The position numbers were made by a program, and so were the translations under genes. Below, piece by piece: positions 1 through 8,699 of a stretch of DNA of 64,000 bases. Numbering within the stretch: the first letter of the stretch is position 1; every line of letters starts with the position of its first letter. A model generated the notes under the pieces. That model was not told the DNA's origin. It saw nothing but the letters and a program-made list of their open reading frames with translations, and searched no databases. This stretch comes from Mycobacterium sp. IS-1264 (GTDB lineage Bacteria > Actinomycetota > Actinomycetes > Mycobacteriales > Mycobacteriaceae): positions 85,391-149,390 of the forward strand of contig NZ_MBES01000086.1 in the NCBI RefSeq assembly GCF_001954195.1, read 5' to 3'.

Positions 1-2
1 CC

Positions 3-1034
3 ATGAGAAGACGAAAGATGTCCGCCGTGATCGCCCGGGTGGCGCTGTTCACGGTGATCTGCCTGGTATTCACCTTCGCGCTGATCGCGGTGTTCGGGCA
101 GTTGCGTTTCGAGGACCGCACCGGCTATCAAGCGGTCTTCACCAACATCTCCGGCCTGAAGTCCGGCAATTTCGTCCGCATCGCCGGGGTCGAAGTCGGC
201 AAGGTCGGCGACCTCACACTGCATCACGACGGCACGGTGACCGTCGGCTTCGCGGTCGACAGAGGAGTGCGGCTCACGGAGGGCACCAAAGCCGTTGTGC
301 GGTACGAAAACCTGATCGGCGACCGGTATCTCGCCCTCGAAGAGGGTGCCGGCCCGCCACGCCGGTTGGCACCGGGCGCGACGATTCCGTTGGCGCGAAC
401 GTCGCCGGCACTGGACATCGATGCGCTGATCGGCGGCTTCCGGCCGTTGTTCCGCGCGCTGGATCCCGATCAGGTGAACGCGCTGTCCGGTGAGCTGCTG
501 CGCATATTCCAGGGTCAGGGCGGCACCCTCGCGTCGGTGCTGGCGCAGACCTCGATGCTGACCTCGACGCTGTCCGGGCGCAGCGAACTGATCGGCGAGC
601 TGATCACCAACTTGAACACCGTGCTGCACACCTTCGCCACGCGCGACCACGAGTTCTCCGACGGCCTGGACAAGTTGTCGGCGCTCGTTGACGGCCTGGC
701 GCAGCGCAAGACCGACATCTCCACCGGTCTGGCGTACATCAACGCGGCCGCCGGATCGGTCGCCGACCTGCTGGTGCAATCGCGCCAACCGATCAAGGAC
801 GTGGTGCGCGAGACCGACCGGATGTCCAACCAGATCCTCTCCGACCGCGAGTATTTCGACAACCTGCTGAAGGAGCTGCCTGACATCTATCAGGTCCTGG
901 CCCGCCAGGGCCTCAACGGCGACTACTTCGGCTTCTACTTCTGCGAAGTGTTGCTCAAGCTCAACGGCAAAGGCGGCAACCCGATCTTCGTCAAACTGAT
1001 CGGCCAGCCGAGCGGGCGGTGCACGCCGCGATGA
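3..1034 (+). CDS. mceB: Mce family protein, MceB position
   Basis: One of six Mce subunits that form the periplasmic lipid-shuttling part of a mycobacterial Mce importer. An N-terminal membrane anchor lies at about residues 8-31, the MCE domain at about 40-115 (including GLKSGNFVRIAGVEVGKVG), followed by a long helical Mce4_CUP1-type region. The protein is 343 aa, the usual MceB size. The stop overlaps the next ATG (ATGA), so it is co-translated with mceC. The ATG lies only two bases from the window edge and a second ATG follows at 18, so the true start cannot be settled. mceA and the yrbE permease genes should lie just upstream, outside the window. Confidence 0.9.
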   Translation: MRRRKMSAVIARVALFTVICLVFTFALIAVFGQLRFEDRTGYQAVFTNISGLKSGNFVRIAGVEVGKVGDLTLHHDGTVTVGFAVDRGVRLTEGTKAVVRYENLIGDRYLALEEGAGPPRRLAPGATIPLARTSPALDIDALIGGFRPLFRALDPDQVNALSGELLRIFQGQGGTLASVLAQTSMLTSTLSGRSELIGELITNLNTVLHTFATRDHEFSDGLDKLSALVDGLAQRKTDISTGLAYINAAAGSVADLLVQSRQPIKDVVRETDRMSNQILSDREYFDNLLKELPDIYQVLARQGLNGDYFGFYFCEVLLKLNGKGGNPIFVKLIGQPSGRCTPR

Positions 1035-2206
1035 AGCGAATCAACATCAAACCGCTCAGCGAGCGCAACCCTGTCCTGGTCGGCCTTGTCGGCACGGTGA
1101 TCGTGACGTGCGTGGTGATCGCCGCGTTCGAATACAACAAGTTGCCCTTCATCAAGAACACGAATGACTACTCGGCCTACTTCTCCGAGGCCGGCGGCAT
1201 CAAAACCGGTAGCACGGTTCGGGTTTCGGGAATGGGGGTCGGGAGGGTCTCGGAGATCCGCCTGGACGGCACCAAGGTCCGGGTCGGCTTCACCGTCCGC
1301 AAGGACATTCAGCTCGGCGACCGCACGGAAGCGGCGATCAAGACCGAGACCATTCTGGGCAGCAAGATGCTCGAGCTCACGTCGCGCGGCAACGGGAGCC
1401 TGACGGGACCCATCCCGCTGGAACGCACCCGCTCGCCGTACGACCTTCCCGACGCGCTGGGCGACCTGACGACCACCATCAGCGGCCTGGACACCGCCCA
1501 ATTATCGTCCGCGCTAACGACATTGGCGAACACCTTCAAGGAAACGCCGCCGGATCTCAAACCCGCGCTGCAGGGGGTGGCCCGGTTCTCGGAGACCCTC
1601 AATAGCCGCGACGCGCAGCTGCGCAGCCTGCTAGGGAATGCCAACAAGGTATCGGCGGTACTGGGCAAGCGCAGCCAACAGATCGCCTCCCTGGTCGCCA
1701 ACTCCAACGCCCTGCTGGCGGCGCTACTTGACGAACGGGATTCACTCGACGCCTTGATGAACAACCTCACCGCGGTGTCACACCAGATCTCGGGGCTGGT
1801 CAACGACAACAGGACTCAACTCAAGCCCGCACTCGACAAGCTCAACGGGGTGCTCGAGGTCCTCGACAACCGCAAAGAAGACCTGCAACGCACCCTGCCC
1901 AAGTTCAAGCGGTACGCGATGTCGTTTGGCGAATGCCTGGGTTCCGGCCCATTTTTCAAGGCCTATGTGGCCAACCTGATTCCCGGCCAGCTCGGCGGCC
2001 CCGTCCTCGACGCCGACATGTACGACCGGCTTTTGGACCCGAACCAGAAGCTGCCGTCGGAGTCCGTCGACCCGCCGACCGGCACTCCGCCCGTGCCGCC
2101 GGAGAACGCGCCGGTCCCGTTGTGGTCCCAGCCGCCGTCACCCCCGCCGTCGACGCCGCCGGTCCGGATCGTCCCCCCGCCAGCCCACCAGCCCGACGGG
2201 CCGTGA
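1031..2206 (+). CDS. mceC: Mce family protein, MceC position
   Basis: Third Mce subunit, 391 aa. It has an N-terminal membrane segment at about 14-33, then an MCE domain containing DYSAYFSEAGGIKTG and VSGMGVGRVSEIRLDG, a helical central region, and a proline-rich tail over the last 55 residues. The ATG at 1031 overlaps the mceB stop by four bases. A GTG at 1019 would add four residues but lies inside mceB and has no advantage. The order and the tail are typical of MceC. It likely assembles with MceA, B, D, E and F into a hexameric tube that carries lipids across the periplasm, as known for the family. Confidence 0.9.
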   Translation: MKRINIKPLSERNPVLVGLVGTVIVTCVVIAAFEYNKLPFIKNTNDYSAYFSEAGGIKTGSTVRVSGMGVGRVSEIRLDGTKVRVGFTVRKDIQLGDRTEAAIKTETILGSKMLELTSRGNGSLTGPIPLERTRSPYDLPDALGDLTTTISGLDTAQLSSALTTLANTFKETPPDLKPALQGVARFSETLNSRDAQLRSLLGNANKVSAVLGKRSQQIASLVANSNALLAALLDERDSLDALMNNLTAVSHQISGLVNDNRTQLKPALDKLNGVLEVLDNRKEDLQRTLPKFKRYAMSFGECLGSGPFFKAYVANLIPGQLGGPVLDADMYDRLLDPNQKLPSESVDPPTGTPPVPPENAPVPLWSQPPSPPPSTPPVRIVPPPAHQPDGP

Positions 2207-3552
2207 ACATGAACCGTCGCACCCTGCAGATCCTGGCCGCCGTCAGCCTTGCGGCCACGCTGACGATTTCTTCGGTGATCGTCGGCGTGAAGCTTTTGCG
2301 CACCGTCGAAAAGAACACGTACTCGGCGTATTTCGCCGAGACCAACGGCCTGTTCGTGGGCGACGAGATCCGCATCCTCGGCGTCGCCGTCGGTGTGGTG
2401 GACAAGATCGAGCCCCAGCCCACCAGCTCCAAGGTGACGTTCTCGGTCGACAAGCAGTATGCGGTCCCCGCCGACGCTCGCGCCGCGATCCTGTCGCCGT
2501 CCCTGGTGACCTCGCGGGCGATCCAACTCGTCCCGGCGTACTCCGGCGGGCCCAAACTGAGCCCCGGCGCGTCGATCCCGCTCAACCGCACAGCGGTACC
2601 GGTCGAATGGGACGACTTCCGCAAGCAACTGGAAAAACTGACCGACGCGCTGCAGCCGACGGCCCCGGGCGGCGTGAACTCGGTCGGCGAATTCATCAAC
2701 TCCGCCGCCGACAACCTGCGCGGCGAGGGGGACACCGCCCGCAACACCGTACTCAAGCTCTCCGAAGCGATTTCGGCGCTCGGCGATCACGCCGACGACA
2801 TCTTCAGCACCGTGCACAATCTGCAGCTGCTGGTGTCGGCGCTGTACTCCAGCAGCGACCTGCTGGCCTCTTTCAACCAGAACCTCGCCGGCGTGACGAC
2901 GGTGCTGTCGAACACACCCAACGAGGTCGCCAACGCGGTGAAGGGACTCGACCAGGCCCTGGGCGATGTGCGCGACTTCCTCGCCGAAAACCGGGAAACA
3001 ATGGGCGTCACGTTCGACCGGATGGGTTCCATCACCACCGCGCTGAACGACAGCCGCGGCGACATCAAGCAGATCCTGCACATCGCCCCAACGGTTTTCC
3101 AGAACTTCCTCAACATCTACCAGCCGGCGCAGAGCGCGATGACCGGCATCATCGCGCTGAACAACTTCGCCGACATCCCGCAGTGGATCTGCAGCTCGAT
3201 CGAGGCGGCGTCACGCGCGCGGCTGACCCGGGTGTCAAAGCTGTGCATGCAGTACGTCGAGCCGGTCATCAAGAACCGTATCTACAACTACATCCCGGCG
3301 GGGCTCAACCCGTTCGTGGGAACGCAAGCCCGTCCCAACGAGATCACCTACAGCGAGGACTGGCTGCGGCCCGGCTACACGCCCCCCGCGGCCCCCCCGC
3401 CGCCCGCGCCGCCCGAGGCGCCCGCACCGCCCGACGCGCCCGCACCGCCCGACGCACCGCCCCCGCCCGAGGCGCCGCTTCCACCACCGAACGGCACGAT
3501 CAGCTCGACGCAGGTGCTGCAGAACCTGATGCTTCCGACGGGGCCATCATGA
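2203..3552 (+). CDS. mceD: Mce family protein, MceD position
   Basis: Fourth Mce subunit, 447-449 aa. Start is either GTG 2203, which overlaps the mceC stop (GTGA), or ATG 2209 two codons later. The open frame runs upstream through mceC but that part is shadow. N-terminal signal-anchor at about 5-25, MCE domain with TYSAYFAETNGLFVG and RILGVAVGVVDKI, then a long helical stretch. The C-terminus is a low-complexity Pro/Ala tail (repeats of APPDAP at about 415-437), a feature common in MceD proteins and possibly wall-spanning. The ATG of the lipoprotein gene overlaps the stop. Confidence 0.9.
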   Translation: MNMNRRTLQILAAVSLAATLTISSVIVGVKLLRTVEKNTYSAYFAETNGLFVGDEIRILGVAVGVVDKIEPQPTSSKVTFSVDKQYAVPADARAAILSPSLVTSRAIQLVPAYSGGPKLSPGASIPLNRTAVPVEWDDFRKQLEKLTDALQPTAPGGVNSVGEFINSAADNLRGEGDTARNTVLKLSEAISALGDHADDIFSTVHNLQLLVSALYSSSDLLASFNQNLAGVTTVLSNTPNEVANAVKGLDQALGDVRDFLAENRETMGVTFDRMGSITTALNDSRGDIKQILHIAPTVFQNFLNIYQPAQSAMTGIIALNNFADIPQWICSSIEAASRARLTRVSKLCMQYVEPVIKNRIYNYIPAGLNPFVGTQARPNEITYSEDWLRPGYTPPAAPPPPAPPEAPAPPDAPAPPDAPPPPEAPLPPPNGTISSTQVLQNLMLPTGPS

Positions 3553-4670
3553 GACGCGCGATAGCCACGGTGCTCGGAGCGATATGCGTTGCCGCGCTTG
3601 CGGGTTGCGGATGGCGAGGCTTGAACTCGTTCACCCTGCCCGGCACCGCCGGCGGTGGCCCGGGCTCCTACACGATCCAGGCGCAGATGCCGGATGTGGT
3701 CACCATTCAGGAGAACACCCGCGTCCGCGTCGACGACGTCAACGTCGGCAACGTCACCAAGATCGAGCTGCAGGACTGGCACGCGTTGGTCACCATGCGC
3801 ATCAACGGCGACGTCCGACTGCCCGCCAATTCGACCGCCAAACTCGGGCAGACCAGCCTGCTCGGGTCGATGCATATCGAGCTCGCACCGCCCAAGGACG
3901 AGCCACCGGCAGGTCAGCTCACCAACGGATCGGTCATCCCGCTGGCACGCGCGAGCCTGTATCCGAGCACCGAACAGACGCTGGCCTCGGTGTCAATCCT
4001 GCTCAACGGCGGGGGAATTGCGCAGTTGCAGGAGATCAACCAGGCGATCGCCAAGGCGTTCGCCGGCCGGGAAAACGACATGCGCAGCCTGCTGGGCCAG
4101 TTGGACGAGTTCATCGCGCGCACCAACGATCAGACCGACGACATCATCGCCGCCGCCGAGAACCTGAACTCGCTGGCGGGTCAGGTGGCCGACAAGGATC
4201 CGGTCGTCGACAAGGCGTTGACGACGGTGCCCAAAGCCCTTGCGGTGCTGGCCGACGAGCGCACCAAGATCGCCGACGCGATCGATCAGCTGGGCAAGTT
4301 CAGCGCGCTGGCGGCCGACACCATCCACCAAAGCCGGGAATCCCTGGTGAACAACCTGCGCAATATCGCGCCGGTGCTGCGCTCGCTCGCCGACGCCGGC
4401 CCGGCGCTCACCAGGGGCCTGGACGGGTTGGCGGCCTACCCCTGGCCCGCGTCCACCGTGCGCAATTGGTTCCGCGGTGACTACGCGAATCTCACCCTGG
4501 TCGTCGATTTGACCTTGAGCCGCATCGACCAAGGGCTTTTCACCGGCTCACGATGGGAAGGCAATCTCACCCGACTCGAACTGCAGTGGGGACGCACGAT
4601 CGGCATGCAGCCGAGCCCGGCCACCGCCGGAAACCCGCTGACCTATCCCTACCACAACGGGGGATACTGA
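3549..4670 (+). CDS. mceE: Mce lipoprotein, MceE (Lpr) position
   Basis: Lipoprotein subunit of the Mce complex, 373 aa. A short signal peptide ends in the lipobox LAGC with the acylated Cys at residue 20. The mature protein opens with GWRGLNSFTLPGT, close to the LprK/LprM-type proteins of other mce operons as I remember them, followed by an MCE domain (VRVDDVNVGNVTKIELQDW). It overlaps mceD by ATGA and is overlapped by mceF in the same way. It does not by itself tell which mce paralogue (mce1, mce3 or a non-tuberculous type) this operon is. Confidence 0.92.
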   Translation: MRRAIATVLGAICVAALAGCGWRGLNSFTLPGTAGGGPGSYTIQAQMPDVVTIQENTRVRVDDVNVGNVTKIELQDWHALVTMRINGDVRLPANSTAKLGQTSLLGSMHIELAPPKDEPPAGQLTNGSVIPLARASLYPSTEQTLASVSILLNGGGIAQLQEINQAIAKAFAGRENDMRSLLGQLDEFIARTNDQTDDIIAAAENLNSLAGQVADKDPVVDKALTTVPKALAVLADERTKIADAIDQLGKFSALAADTIHQSRESLVNNLRNIAPVLRSLADAGPALTRGLDGLAAYPWPASTVRNWFRGDYANLTLVVDLTLSRIDQGLFTGSRWEGNLTRLELQWGRTIGMQPSPATAGNPLTYPYHNGGY

Positions 4671-6139
4671 TGCTGCGCCTCAATCGCAGGACCTGGATCC
4701 AGTTGGCGGCCCTGTCGCTGGTGACGGTGTTGTCCTGTGGCGCAATGGCATTCAACTTCATGAAGTTGCCCGCGACGGTGTTCGGGATCGGGGAATACAC
4801 CGTCACGGTCGACCTGCCGCAGTCGGGCGGGCTGTATGAGACGTCTGTTGTCACCTACCGGGGTACCGACGTGGGTCAGGTCAAGTCGGTCGACGTCACC
4901 GCCACCGGGGTGCGCGCGGTGCTCGCCATGCGATCCGGGGTCAAGGTGCCATCCGACGTCCAGGCGTCGGTGCACAGCCGCTCCGCGATCGGTGAGCAAT
5001 ACATCGAACTGACCCCGCAGCCCGGCAAGGATGGCGACCATTCCCGGTCGCTGCGTGCCGGCGACGTGATTCCAGCCGGCCGGGTCGACGTGCCCGTCGA
5101 CATCGGTCACCTGCTGGACCTGACCAACCGTGCGCTGCAGGCGATTCCGCGCGACAATCTGCGCACCGTGATCGACGAGAGCAACCGCGCCGTCGCCGGG
5201 CTGGGGCCCGAGCTGTCGCGGATCGTCGACGGGTCGACCGCGCTGGCCATTGCGGGAGGCCGAACTGTCGACCCGCTCGCCACCCTGATCGACCAATCGC
5301 CGCCGGTGCTCAACTCTCAGGTCCAGACGTCGGGTGCCATCGCCAGGTGGGCCGATCGCACCGCCGCCATCATGGCGCAATTCAAGGCGCAGGACGCTGC
5401 GGTGCGAGATCTGCTGACACAGGGCAGTTCTGGGGTAGAGGAGGGTCGCGCGCTGCTCGACCGCGTTGCGCCGGCGATTCCGGTGTTGTTCGCCAACCTC
5501 GCGAGCCTCGGTGACATCGCGGTCGTCTACCGCCACGACATCGAACAACTCCTGGTGCTGTTGCCGCAGGGCATCGCGGCGATGGCGGCGATCGTCGTGC
5601 CGAGCTCCAACACCAAACAGGAGTACCGGGGCGCCCAGTTGGACTTCAATCTCAACATGAACCTGCCGCCGCCCTGCACCACCGGGTATCTGCCGCCGAC
5701 CCAGCGCCGCTCACCGGCCAGCGTCGACGCCCCGGACCGTCCGGCGGCGGACCTGTATTGCCGCCTGCCGCAGGACTCGGAGCTCAATGTCCGTGGGGTA
5801 CGGAACATTCCGTGTGAGGCCAAGCCATGGAAGCGCGCCCCGACGGTTGAACTCTGTGAGAGCGACGAGGAGTATGTGCCGCTCAACGATGGCTACAACT
5901 GGAAGGGCGACCCGAACGCCACGACGACGGGCCAGGGCGTACCGCAGTATCCGCCGGGCCAGGACCCGCGGTTGCCACCGCCGCGCGGCACCGCGCCGTC
6001 GGCCCCGCCACTTGCCGTCGCAACGTATGACCCGGCGACCGGCGACTACGTGGGCCCCGACGGACACCGCTACACCGAATCCGACCTGGCGCACCCGCGT
6101 GCCAAGAACTGGCAGTCGCTGCTGGTGCCGCCACCGTGA
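4670..6139 (+). CDS. mceF: Mce family protein, MceF position
   Basis: Last Mce subunit, 489 aa. Start ATG 4670 shares a base with the TGA of mceE. Membrane anchor at about 9-29, MCE domain with LPQSGGLYETSVVTYRG and VGQVKSVDV, helical middle, and a long C-terminal region with several cysteines and a Pro/Gly-rich stretch (PQYPPGQDPRLPPPRG) ending in a tyrosine-rich segment. This C-terminal region is characteristic of MceF and is thought to lie farthest from the inner membrane. Followed after 15 bp by the Mce-associated genes. Confidence 0.9.
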   Translation: MLRLNRRTWIQLAALSLVTVLSCGAMAFNFMKLPATVFGIGEYTVTVDLPQSGGLYETSVVTYRGTDVGQVKSVDVTATGVRAVLAMRSGVKVPSDVQASVHSRSAIGEQYIELTPQPGKDGDHSRSLRAGDVIPAGRVDVPVDIGHLLDLTNRALQAIPRDNLRTVIDESNRAVAGLGPELSRIVDGSTALAIAGGRTVDPLATLIDQSPPVLNSQVQTSGAIARWADRTAAIMAQFKAQDAAVRDLLTQGSSGVEEGRALLDRVAPAIPVLFANLASLGDIAVVYRHDIEQLLVLLPQGIAAMAAIVVPSSNTKQEYRGAQLDFNLNMNLPPPCTTGYLPPTQRRSPASVDAPDRPAADLYCRLPQDSELNVRGVRNIPCEAKPWKRAPTVELCESDEEYVPLNDGYNWKGDPNATTTGQGVPQYPPGQDPRLPPPRGTAPSAPPLAVATYDPATGDYVGPDGHRYTESDLAHPRAKNWQSLLVPPP

Positions 6140-6154
6140 GAATGAAGGAGCAAG

Positions 6155-6718
6155 ATGGCCGACGAACCTGAAACCACCGACGAAACACAATCCGAAGCGC
6201 GGCTTGCCCGTTGGCGACACCGGGTCACCGGGCGGCGGCTCTCGGGCGCCGCATCGGTGTTGGTGGCCAGCGCGGCAATCCTGGCGACGCTGACCGGATT
6301 GGCCGGCTGGCTCGGATACCGCGCCTACGAAAAGCATGAGGCCCAGGCCCAGCGCGATCTGTTCGTCCAGATCGCTCGCCAGGGCGCGGTGAACCTCACG
6401 TCGATCAACTACACCGAGGTCGACGCCGACGTACAGCGGATCCTCGATTTGGCCACCGGAGCGTTCCGCGACGACTTCGCGCAGCGCTCCAAGCCTTTTA
6501 TCGAGGTCGTCAAGGCGGCGCAGTCGAAATCCGAAGGCACGGTTACCGATGCCGGGCTGGAATCCCAGCGAGGCGACTCGGCCCGAGTTCTGGTGGCCGT
6601 CGCGGTGAAGTCACGGACCGCCGGGGGCGAGGAGGCCCCGCGGGAATGGCGCATGCGAATCGAGGTCCAGGCGGTCGGCGACGGCGCCAAGGTGTCCAAC
6701 GTGGTGTTCGTGCCATGA
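6155..6718 (+). CDS. Mce-associated membrane protein (MasA-type)
   Basis: 187 aa protein with a charged cytoplasmic N-terminus, one membrane segment at about 36-58 and an extracytoplasmic NTF2-like domain (FVQIARQGAVNLTSINYTEVDADVQRILDL, split here as FVQIARQGAV and LTSINYTEVDAD). A Shine-Dalgarno-like AAGGAG precedes the ATG. Mas proteins stabilise Mce complexes in mycobacteria; that role is inferred from family and from position directly after mceF. Its stop overlaps the ATG of the next Mas gene. Confidence 0.85.
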   Translation: MADEPETTDETQSEARLARWRHRVTGRRLSGAASVLVASAAILATLTGLAGWLGYRAYEKHEAQAQRDLFVQIARQGAVNLTSINYTEVDADVQRILDLATGAFRDDFAQRSKPFIEVVKAAQSKSEGTVTDAGLESQRGDSARVLVAVAVKSRTAGGEEAPREWRMRIEVQAVGDGAKVSNVVFVP

Positions 6719-7293
6719 CGACTCTGAGCGACAAGATCGAAGACACAGTCGACGCCGACGAACCAGAGATCGACGAGGTATCCGGTGAGGAGCCCGACGC
6801 CAGGCGTCCGATCGCGTGGACGCGAGTGCTCACCTACGGTGTGTTCCCCGGGCTGGCATTGCTGGTTGCGCTGGCGGCGGGCTACTTCAAGTGGGTGGAC
6901 GGGTCGGCCGACGCCGTTGCGCTGGCCCGCACCGAATCGGCGCGGGTCGCAAGCGAAGACGCGGCCGCTCTGTTGTCGTACAAGGCTGACTCAGCCGACA
7001 AGGAGCTCGGGGCGGCGCGCGAACGGCTGACCGGCGAGTTCAAGGACGCTTACACCACGCTGACCCGGGAGGTCGTCATCCCGGGCGCGAAGGAAAAGCA
7101 CATCTCGGCGACCGCCAAAGTGAGTGCGGCGGCGCCGGTTTCGGTGACCGCCAACCACGCCGTCGTCCTGCTGTTCGTCAACCAAACCGTGACCATCGGC
7201 AACGGCGCCCCCACCGACACCCAGCCCGTCATTCGGGTGACGCTGGAAAAGGTCGACGGGCGATGGCTGGTTTCCCATTTCGATCCGGTGTGA
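6715..7293 (+). CDS. Mce-associated membrane protein (MasB-type)
   Basis: 192 aa. Acidic N-terminal tail, one membrane segment at about 42-62 (VFPGLALLVALAAGYFKWV), then an NTF2-like extracytoplasmic domain ending in GRWLVSHFDPV, the usual end of this family. The ATG at 6715 overlaps the preceding stop. An open frame begins further upstream but it runs inside the previous gene. Paired Mas genes of this sort follow mceF in most mycobacterial mce operons. Confidence 0.85.
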   Translation: MTTLSDKIEDTVDADEPEIDEVSGEEPDARRPIAWTRVLTYGVFPGLALLVALAAGYFKWVDGSADAVALARTESARVASEDAAALLSYKADSADKELGAARERLTGEFKDAYTTLTREVVIPGAKEKHISATAKVSAAAPVSVTANHAVVLLFVNQTVTIGNGAPTDTQPVIRVTLEKVDGRWLVSHFDPV

Positions 7294-7303
7294 TGAGGGC
7301 CCC

Positions 7304-7810
7304 ATGATCGTGTGGAAGCGCGGTAGCGCGCGGGCGCTGCCGGTGGCCGTGATCATCTGGGGGATAGCGGGATTGGCGACGCCGGCCGCGCACGCCGATA
7401 ACAAGCGCCTCAACAGCGCCGTCGTCTCCGGCGTCTACACGCTGCAGCACCAGGCCGGCTGCACGAACGATGTCGTCAGGAACAACGCGCTGACGTTGGC
7501 CGCTGAATGGCACACGGATGACATGCTCAACAACCGGAATATCAACGACGACATCGGATCCGACGGGTCGTCGCCGCAGGACCGCGCGAACGCCGCCGGC
7601 TTCCAGGGCAAGGCCGCCGAGACCGTGGCGATCAACCCGGCCATGTCGATCAGCAGCCTCGAGCTGATCAACCAGTGGTACTACAATCCCGATGCCATGG
7701 CGATCATCCGCGACTGCGCCAACACCGCCATCGGGGTGTGGTCGGAGAACAGTTTGGACCGCACCGTCGTGGTGGCGGTGTACGGGCAACCGGCGCCGCG
7801 TAACCGATGA
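7304..7810 (+). CDS. Secreted CAP/SCP-domain protein at the end of the mce operon
   Basis: 168 aa with a signal peptide (cleavage near AHA-DN, residues 30-32) and a compact CAP (PR-1/SCP) fold: VRNNALTLAAEWHTDDML resembles the first CAP helix and its metal-site His, and WSENSLDRTVVVAVYG the terminal strand. Two cysteines (about 48 and 140) could form a disulfide. It follows the Mas genes by 10 bp and is probably in the operon. CAP proteins bind sterols or lipids in other organisms; a link to Mce substrate capture is inference only. Confidence 0.7.
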   Translation: MIVWKRGSARALPVAVIIWGIAGLATPAAHADNKRLNSAVVSGVYTLQHQAGCTNDVVRNNALTLAAEWHTDDMLNNRNINDDIGSDGSSPQDRANAAGFQGKAAETVAINPAMSISSLELINQWYYNPDAMAIIRDCANTAIGVWSENSLDRTVVVAVYGQPAPRNR

Positions 7811-7826
7811 CACGCCCAGTCGGCAT

Positions 7827-8108
7827 TTACGACGTGACGTAGTCCTTCGCCGCGTCAAGGTCCTCCACGGCCTCGCCGGTGACTTCGCAGACGCACACCT
7901 GCTCGCTGCCGGGCAACCAGCGTCGCAGCTGGGCGTGGCGCTTGCGCAGCAGGTGTTGCGCGTAGACCTTGTCGCATTGCGCCTGGGAAAACGCCATGTC
8001 CAGGTTGGTCGGCAGGCCCGCCCAGTCGACCTGGTCGCGGCTTACCGCGCCGTGCCGCAACCCGCACCGCAACGGGCAGGCGGGCTTCCCGGCGTCTCTA
8101 GCTGCCAC
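7827..8108 (-). CDS. Small cysteine-containing hypothetical protein
   Basis: 93 aa on the minus strand from GTG 8108; an ATG at 8153 would give 108 aa. I do not recognise the family. The composition looks coding: CPLRCGLRHGAVSRDQVDW, LRKRHAQLRRWLPG, and a C-terminal half ending DAAKDYVTS, with cysteines at CPLRC, QC and CVC. It occupies the space between the mce operon and lppP, converging on the former. Translation is plausible but no clear ribosome site was seen, so the start is uncertain. Confidence 0.45.
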   Translation of the reverse strand: MAARDAGKPACPLRCGLRHGAVSRDQVDWAGLPTNLDMAFSQAQCDKVYAQHLLRKRHAQLRRWLPGSEQVCVCEVTGEAVEDLDAAKDYVTS

Positions 8109-8179
8109 ATCCGAAATGCTGCGACGGGGATGTTTCAGCCGAATGCGCCGCATGTTTCGGCCGCATTACGGCTTTTGGC

Positions 8180-8191
8180 TAAGCTCGCGCT
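8180..8191 (+). promoter_or_regulatory. Candidate leaderless promoter of lppP
   Basis: TAAGCT (8180-8185) fits the mycobacterial TANNNT -10 element and lies six bases before the GTG at 8192, the spacing expected when transcription starts at the start codon. No Shine-Dalgarno is visible. Confidence 0.4.
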
Positions 8192-8677
8192 GTGCGTCGT
8201 CGGCTGATCGTGATGCTCCTGATCCTGGCGACGTCGGCTTGCGGCTCGAACGCTCCGACACCCCGCGCGACGCCGGCTCAGACCTGCAAGGAATCCGACG
8301 GGCCCACGGCCGACACGCTGCGAGAGGCCATCGCCTCGGTTCCGGTCATCGTCCCTGGCTCGACGTGGGTCGAGATCGCGCGCGGGCACACCCGTAAATG
8401 CCGCCTGTACTGGGTGCAGATCATCCCGACCATCGCCAGCGAAAACACGCCCCAGCAGTTGCTGTTCTTCGATCACAACACGCCGCTGGGTCCCGCTACG
8501 CCGAATCCGAAGCCGTACATCACCGTGCTGCCGCCGTCGGATGACACGATCACGGTCCAGTACCAGTGGCAGAAGGGGAACGACCAGCCGTGCTGTCCCA
8601 CCGGAACGGGCACTGTGAAATTCCAGATAGGACCCGACGGTAAGCTACGCGCGCTCGGGAAGATCCCCAACGAATAG
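8192..8677 (+). CDS. lppP: LppP/LprE family lipoprotein
   Basis: 161 aa. Signal peptide with lipobox ATSAC, acylated Cys at residue 17, then an exported domain with TLREAIASVPVIVPGSTW, PQQLLFFDHNTPLGPATP and TVQYQWQKGNDQPCCPTGTGTV, the hallmark blocks of LppP/LprE. Function is not known beyond a cell-envelope location. In M. tuberculosis the homologue is Rv2330c, which sits on the far side of the same MarR/ECF block, so this gene anchors synteny. Confidence 0.85.
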   Translation: MRRRLIVMLLILATSACGSNAPTPRATPAQTCKESDGPTADTLREAIASVPVIVPGSTWVEIARGHTRKCRLYWVQIIPTIASENTPQQLLFFDHNTPLGPATPNPKPYITVLPPSDDTITVQYQWQKGNDQPCCPTGTGTVKFQIGPDGKLRALGKIPNE

Positions 8678-8699
8678 CGTTGCCCCCCAGGCCCGGCGC

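Noticed and set aside
2607..4480. Long open frames overlapping mceD and mceE in other frames
   Set aside because: Arg/Pro-rich shadow translations typical of high-GC coding DNA; the mce frames carry the domains.
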